Of a stretch of DNA of 12,174 nucleotides, positions 8,467 through 12,174 are shown in pieces; within the stretch, counting starts at the first letter, position 1; each line of letters opens with the position of its first letter. The position numbers were made by a program, and so were the translations under genes. The notes under the pieces were generated by a model. That model had not been told where the DNA came from. It ran no database searches and saw only the letters and a program-made list of their open reading frames with translations. Source of the DNA: Isotricha intestinalis (taxonomy: Eukaryota > Ciliophora > Litostomatea > Vestibuliferida > Isotrichidae); contig JAJJLU010001002.1 in NCBI GenBank assembly GCA_023807065.1, positions 1-12,174 on the forward strand. Reading direction: 5' to 3'.

Positions 8467-8719
8467 TTTTTTATTGGGTTTTTTGGGTTAAATGAAAAAT
8501 AATTTTGAATTTCTAGAATATTGTATTTTAAAATTATTTTTTTATATTTTTTATTAGTGTTTTATAAATAATTATAAATTAATTATATTAAATGATTAAA
8601 TCAATAAATAATTAATAGTAAATATATTTCTAATAAAGTTAAAATAGAAAAAAAATATACATTACCTTCGAATAAAACACATAAAAATAAAAAAGAATAA
8701 AATTTCCAAATAAATAAAA
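8467..8719. other. Divergent AT-rich spacer
   Basis: These 253 bases separate the start of the J-domain gene (minus) from the start of the decayed kinase-MORN copy (plus). GGGTTTTTTGGGTT near 8476-8489 stands out slightly from otherwise A/T-only sequence. It would hold the J-domain gene's promoter. No defined element can be supported. Confidence 0.4.
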
Positions 8720-10012
8720 ATGGAATATTTCAAAGTTCATTATTAAATTTAAAAAACAACCAAAAGAAATAATAGCAAATGACATAAATCAATAAATATA
8801 TCTTGCAGAATTAAAAGATTCTGAGGAAAAAATAATAATAAAAGAAATAAATTAATCAGAATTAACTTAACAAGAAAAAAATATGACTTCTCAAAAAGGA
8901 CTTCTTTTATCTCAATTAAATCATCCAATAAATTATAATGAATTTCATTTAGAAAATGATAAAGCATATATTATAATGTAATATGGAGAAGAAGGAGTAA
9001 TTTAGAAAAATTTTAGAACAAAAACAATTAAATAAACTTTTTGAAGAAGAAAAAAATATTAGTTAGTTTTCTGAATTAGTAAAGTTGTTAAATTTATTCA
9101 TGGACAAAATATTATTCATAGAAATTTACAACTTCAAAATAGTTTATTAACATAAAATTACCAAATTATATTAAGTGATTTCGACATTGATAAATTAAAT
9201 TGCTCTAATAAAAGAAATGAAACATATATTGGAGATAATTCTTATTTAAATACTGAATTATTAAAGGAGAAACATTTGATTTAAAATTAATATTTGGAAT
9301 TTAGGAATTTTATTATATGAATTAACACAATTAAAATATCCTTTTGAACAAATACAAATTATCATAATAATTTAATATCTTTAATTAAATCATTATTAAC
9401 AGTTAATCCAAATGAAAGATTAGATATTAATGAAATTATTAAAGAACTTTATCCAATGAAAACAAATAAAAATTCCATAACTCAAAAAGAGTAAGAATAA
9501 ATTTATATAATTACTATTATTAATTTAGAAATATAACAAAAGAATTTGAAGAAGGAAAATACATAAGAGAATTAGAAAAAGAAAAAAAATAGAAAAAGAA
9601 TTAAATATTACAATAATAGAGATAAATATGGTAAATGGAAAGAAGGAGATAAAGATAGAATAGGAATATTTTATTGGAATGAGATATGAAGGTGAATGTA
9701 AACAAGGAAAAAAGAAGGAAAAAAATATTTTATTAAAATGATGATGATAAATGAATGATAAATTGAAGTAAAAAGACTATTTTATTATAAAAGTGGAAGT
9801 AAATATGAAATGGAAAAACTAAAATATAAATGGAAGAGGAATATAAATATTAGTGATAAATATGATGATGAATGGAGAAAAAGAAAAAAAGAAGGAAAAG
9901 GAATATTTTACTATAGTAATGAGTAAATATGAAAGAGAATGAAAAAATGATAAAAGGGAAAGATATATATTATAGTATTAATTGGATAAAATTGAAGGGA
10001 TTGGAAAGATAG
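8720..10012 (+). pseudogene. Decayed second copy of the kinase-MORN gene
   Basis: An ATG at 8720 opens a sequence that keeps the kinase plan across frameshifts and stops: IYLAELKDSEEKIIIKEIN, LLLSQLNHP, KAYIIM-stop-YGEEG, FIHGQNIIHRNLQLQN (HRD has become HRN), LSDFDIDKLN (DFG has become DFD), ELGILLYELTQLKYPFEQ, and SLLTVNPNERLDINEII, ending KE-TAA at 9492-9494. Next come an intron-like GTAAG...TTTAG and broken MORN units (EEGKYIREL, RIGIFYW, RYEGEC, KKEGKGIFYYSN) to about 10012. Its domain order equals the intact gene at 189-1949, but identity is low, so the duplication is old. TAA codons fall opposite Glu, Leu and Lys as well as possible Gln, so they look like decay rather than a different code. 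Both catalytic Asp/Gly changes would also inactivate the kinase. Confidence 0.85.
9491..9528 (+). other. Relic 38-nt intron in the decayed kinase-MORN copy
   Basis: GTAAGAATAA...TTAATTTAG lies exactly where the intact gene has its intron, after GA of the final kinase Glu codon (phase 2). Cutting it out joins ...ITQKE to NITKEFEEGKYIRE in one frame, matching DITIKKYNNGKYIGE of the intact copy. The lengths (38 and 27) differ by 11, not a multiple of three, so frame agreement after removal argues for a real ancestral intron. Confidence 0.7.
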
Positions 10013-10204
10013 TAATTTAATTCATAATTCTTAGAATATATAATTTTTATTATAAAAACTTTTTATTTAAATATTTTTAAAAATTGATAATTTGATATTA
10101 AATTTTTTTTATACTTTGATAGAAAGTACAAAATACTCAAATTAATTTATTTGTTATTATTATCTTATAGATAATGAATTTCATTTGAGATTATGAAAAG
10201 AGAA

Positions 10205-10691
10205 ATGAAAAATTTTAATGGCAAAATTATTATCTCTGAAATATAATAAAATTAATATATTAGTAAGAGATGATAATATAGAAGTATATCTTGGAGAAAG
10301 AAAAGAAGATAATAAAAAAGAGGTGATCAAACAAATAAATTTATTAGATGAGCAATCAAAAAAAAAGATTAAAGATGAAGGAATGATATTATCAGATTTA
10401 GAATATCTAAATATAATAAAATATTATGATTGTATTTTTGAAAAAAATAAGGAAATAATAATAATGAAATTTGCAGAAGGAGGAAATTTAAAAGAAAAAA
10501 TAGAAGAAAAAAATGAAAAAGCAATGAAAATATTTATTCTAAATTCACAATCTATTGAAACTAATATTTCTGAATCTTTATTCTTTAATGGAAACTATAT
10601 TTATATAAATTTTATCATAAGAAGAGATATACAATTATATATAAATTACATTATTATAATTTTTATCAAAAATTTATACTCTAAAAATTAA
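10205..10691 (+). pseudogene. Truncated third kinase copy, recent duplicate of the first
   Basis: Bases 10205-10513 nearly duplicate the start of the intact kinase gene. The original ATG (10205) is put out of frame by a two-base deletion (GGCAATGAATT became GGCAAAATT); an internal ATG at 10218 allows a 157-residue frame. It keeps the catalytic Lys region (VIKQINLL) and ends homology after GGNLKEKIEEK, before the catalytic loop, so no active kinase is possible. The last 60 or so residues are unrelated A/T-derived sequence. Within about 93 aligned codons I count 10 amino-acid changes and no silent changes, as in relaxed constraint. A short expressed product cannot be excluded, but a gene fragment is the simplest reading. 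Confidence 0.8.
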
Positions 10692-10806
10692 GAAGTAATA
10701 TTTATCTCAAATAAAAATTATAATATTATTTTTAAAAAATATGAAAATAATATTAATTAATTAAATATATCATACCAACTCAAATTTATTCTTATCTTAA
10801 TATAAC

Positions 10807-10836
10807 AAAAAAAAAAAAAAAAAAAAAAATAAAAAA
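10807..10836 (+). repeat. Poly(A) tract directly before the hydrolase start
   Basis: Twenty-three A in a row (10807-10829), one T, then A up to the ATG at 10837. It probably forms the 5' leader of the hydrolase gene. Long A runs exclude nucleosomes and A-rich leaders suit translation starts in AT-rich protists. The exact length is also prone to sequencing error. Confidence 0.7.
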
Positions 10837-11721
10837 ATGCAAGAGGAAAAATTCACAATAAGTTATGAATCACTTTGGAAAGCAATAATCCGTCCTCCAC
10901 GTGACAATTACCTAAAAGAGGAATTAGGTCAATCAACCTTTACTTACTTTTCCAAAACATACCATCGTTCAGACTATGAAATATTAGTATCAAAAGGAAA
11001 TATAATAAAATCATCATTTATAGAATTATCTCTTCAAGACAGAGATACATTAACAATGCCAGTAATAATATATTTACATGGTAATTCATCATCTAGAATA
11101 GAAGGTCTTCATTATATGGGAGATATAATAAAGAGAAAAATAAACTTATTTGTTTTTGATTTCGCAGGATGTGGTAAAAGTGAAGGTGAATATATATCTT
11201 TAGGATATCATGAAAAAAATGATTTGAAAATAATAATTGATTTTGTTAGTAAATTACCTTTTGTTGGTAAAATAGGATTATGGGGACATTCAATGGGAGC
11301 TGCTACTTCTATTATATATAGTCATTTAGATGATAGAGTTAAATGCGTTTGTGCTGATTCTAGTTTTGCTAAATTTACTATGTTGGCTAAGGAATTATGC
11401 TCTAAACAAATTAATTTACCTAATATTATTGTTGGAGCTGCTATTAAAATTTTAAATAAAACTATTTTTAAAAAAAATGGTTTAGATTTAAGTAAGTTAA
11501 ATCCTATTGATGATGTTAAACTCATTGATAAACCTATTTATTTTGTTCATGCTATGAATGATGAACTTATTAATAAGGAACATACTATTGAATTATTTGA
11601 AGCTTGCCCTTGTAGAAGTGATAGAAAGTTTTTCACTATTTGTGAAGGAGGACATAATAGTGCAAGACCTAGGTATTTGGTTGATAAAATTTGTAATTTT
11701 TTTCAAACTTATTTGGAGTAA
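10837..11721 (+). CDS. Alpha/beta hydrolase (serine hydrolase, ABHD17/BEM46-like)
   Basis: A 294-residue alpha/beta-hydrolase fold protein. Visible elements: oxyanion strand VIIYLHGNSSSR at 76-87, FVFDFAGCGKSEGEY at 105-119, nucleophile elbow GHSMGAA with Ser152, acid HAMNDELI with Asp242, and GGHN with His273. The triad Ser-Asp-His is complete and correctly spaced, so an active hydrolase is expected. The N-terminal IIRPPRDNYLKEELG stretch is a feature I associate with protist members of this group. Relatives include acyl-protein thioesterases and serine peptidases, so the substrate cannot be stated. No signal peptide or membrane segment is seen, which suggests a cytosolic enzyme. The first 100 or so bases are less AT-rich than the rest. 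Stop is TAA after QTYLE. Confidence 0.88.
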   Translation: MQEEKFTISYESLWKAIIRPPRDNYLKEELGQSTFTYFSKTYHRSDYEILVSKGNIIKSSFIELSLQDRDTLTMPVIIYLHGNSSSRIEGLHYMGDIIKRKINLFVFDFAGCGKSEGEYISLGYHEKNDLKIIIDFVSKLPFVGKIGLWGHSMGAATSIIYSHLDDRVKCVCADSSFAKFTMLAKELCSKQINLPNIIVGAAIKILNKTIFKKNGLDLSKLNPIDDVKLIDKPIYFVHAMNDELINKEHTIELFEACPCRSDRKFFTICEGGHNSARPRYLVDKICNFFQTYLE

Positions 11722-12008
11722 GTGATATATACAACATACTCTTTTATTTAATTGATCTATTTTTTTCTTTTTATTATTATTTTAACTTTTTTATGATATT
11801 TATATTTAATAAGTTAATTTAAATTATGTTATTTTGGAAAAATTTTTTTTTTAAAATAAATAGGGAATTATAAAAATGATTAAATGATAAAATTTATAAC
11901 AATAAAAATAAAAAATAATAATGAAAATAATTTCAATCTCTTAAAAAAACAAAATATAAAAATATTAAGAAACATTTAAAAAAACAAGTTAAAAAACAAA
12001 ATAAAATT
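11722..12008. other. Convergent intergenic interval
   Basis: The hydrolase gene and the ABC transporter gene converge across 287 bases. It is A/T-rich with homopolymer runs, and must hold both 3' ends. No terminator-like hairpin, RNA gene or open frame is evident. Confidence 0.45.
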
Positions 12009-12174
12009 TTAATCCCCATCATCAATATAATTACCTTCCATTTCTTCTTTATCATCTTCATTATTTTTTTCTCCAACTAATTGTTTCTGAAACAATTTTT
12101 TATACTCTCCATCTTTTTCAATTAATTTTTATGACTACCACATTCAACAACACTTCCTTTATCAACAACAATAA
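12009..12174 (-). CDS. ABC transporter, C-terminal end, partial and frameshifted
   Basis: The minus strand enters the window coding VVDKGSVVECGSHKN, the segment after the H-loop in ABC nucleotide-binding domains (compare the common V-x-D-x-G-x-V-x-E-x-G-x-H-x-x-L-L pattern). It then meets TAA at 12124-12122. In the next frame the expected sequence continues as LIEKDGEYKKLFQKQLVGEK, then a short acidic tail and a TAA at 12011-12009. One base is missing relative to SHKNLIEKDGEYKKLF, within an A5/TTAATT context. This may be an assembly error in a homopolymer or a true break; the rest of the gene lies beyond the window. The family looks like the ABCB type because of the tail following the NBD, but this is tentative. 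Confidence 0.72.

Noticed and set aside
8749..8967. A minus-strand Leu/Phe-rich frame
   Set aside because: It is the complement of the decayed kinase copy, whose plus-strand reading is recognisable.
8720..9500. TAA/TAG read as glutamine (Tetrahymena-type code) to rescue the decayed kinase
   Set aside because: Some positions look attractive (IIM-stop-Y), but others align with Leu, Glu or Lys of the intact copy, there are frameshifts and lost HRD/DFG residues too, and intact genes clearly end at TAA or TAG.
11322..11525. A minus-strand frame within the hydrolase gene
   Set aside because: It is a shadow of the intact hydrolase coding sequence with no independent support.
12116..12135. Programmed -1 ribosomal frameshift in the ABC transporter tail
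   Set aside because: The sequence in register (T AAA AAT) is not a proper slippery heptamer, and such a device is not expected in this gene family.
12111..12136. A 26-nt GTAG...AAAAG intron in the ABC transporter tail
   Set aside because: It would restore frame but removes the conserved G-S-H-x-x-L-I segment, and its ends do not match the GTAA...TAG form of the other introns.

Overview
This window looks like the end of a ciliate macronuclear chromosome. It opens with about four C-rich telomere units of the form CCCCAAT (bases 1-32), and a gene begins only 156 bases further in. The DNA is extremely AT-rich, and the genes are densely packed on both strands. Two confidently inferred introns are tiny (27 and 31 nt, GTAA...ATAG). 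The intact genes stop at TAA or TAG where their families should end, and glutamine is written CAA, so the standard code fits and TAA/TAG are not glutamine here. A CCCCAAT-type telomere, the standard code and minute introns together suggest a litostome ciliate, perhaps a rumen ciliate such as Entodinium. That placement rests on memory and inference and was not tested.

Layout from the telomere inward: (1) an intact Nek-like kinase fused to 12-13 MORN repeats (189-1949, +), joined by a 27-nt intron whose first in-frame codon is a stop; (2) a decayed gene for a small secreted protein (about 2038-2611, -); (3) a signal-peptide-peptidase/presenilin-fold membrane protein whose three signature motifs are all altered (2962-4557, -), divergent from (4) a cyclin with a long Asn/Lys-rich tail (4723-6312, +); (5) an 884-base low-complexity interval; (6) a type I J-domain co-chaperone (DNAJA) with a 31-nt intron that adds 14 N-terminal residues and with a C-terminal CaaX box (7197-8466, -); (7) a heavily decayed second kinase-MORN gene (8720 to about 10012, +); (8) a 5' fragment of a third kinase copy that is nearly identical to the first (10205-10691, +); (9) an intact alpha/beta hydrolase (10837-11721, +); and (10) the 3' end of an ABC transporter carrying a one-base frameshift (12009-12174, -, runs off the window).

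The genes do not form an evident pathway. The unifying theme is a subtelomeric kinase-MORN family in three states (intact, decayed and truncated), interspersed with single-copy housekeeping or regulatory genes (cyclin, DNAJA, hydrolase). The decayed copy independently supports the fusion: it keeps a phase-2 GTAA...TAG intron at the same point, of a different length (38 nt), and removing it puts its kinase and MORN parts back in one frame. The most notable points are this fused gene with its stop-bearing intron, the family's loss of the kinase glycine-rich loop, and the probable SPP pseudoprotease.
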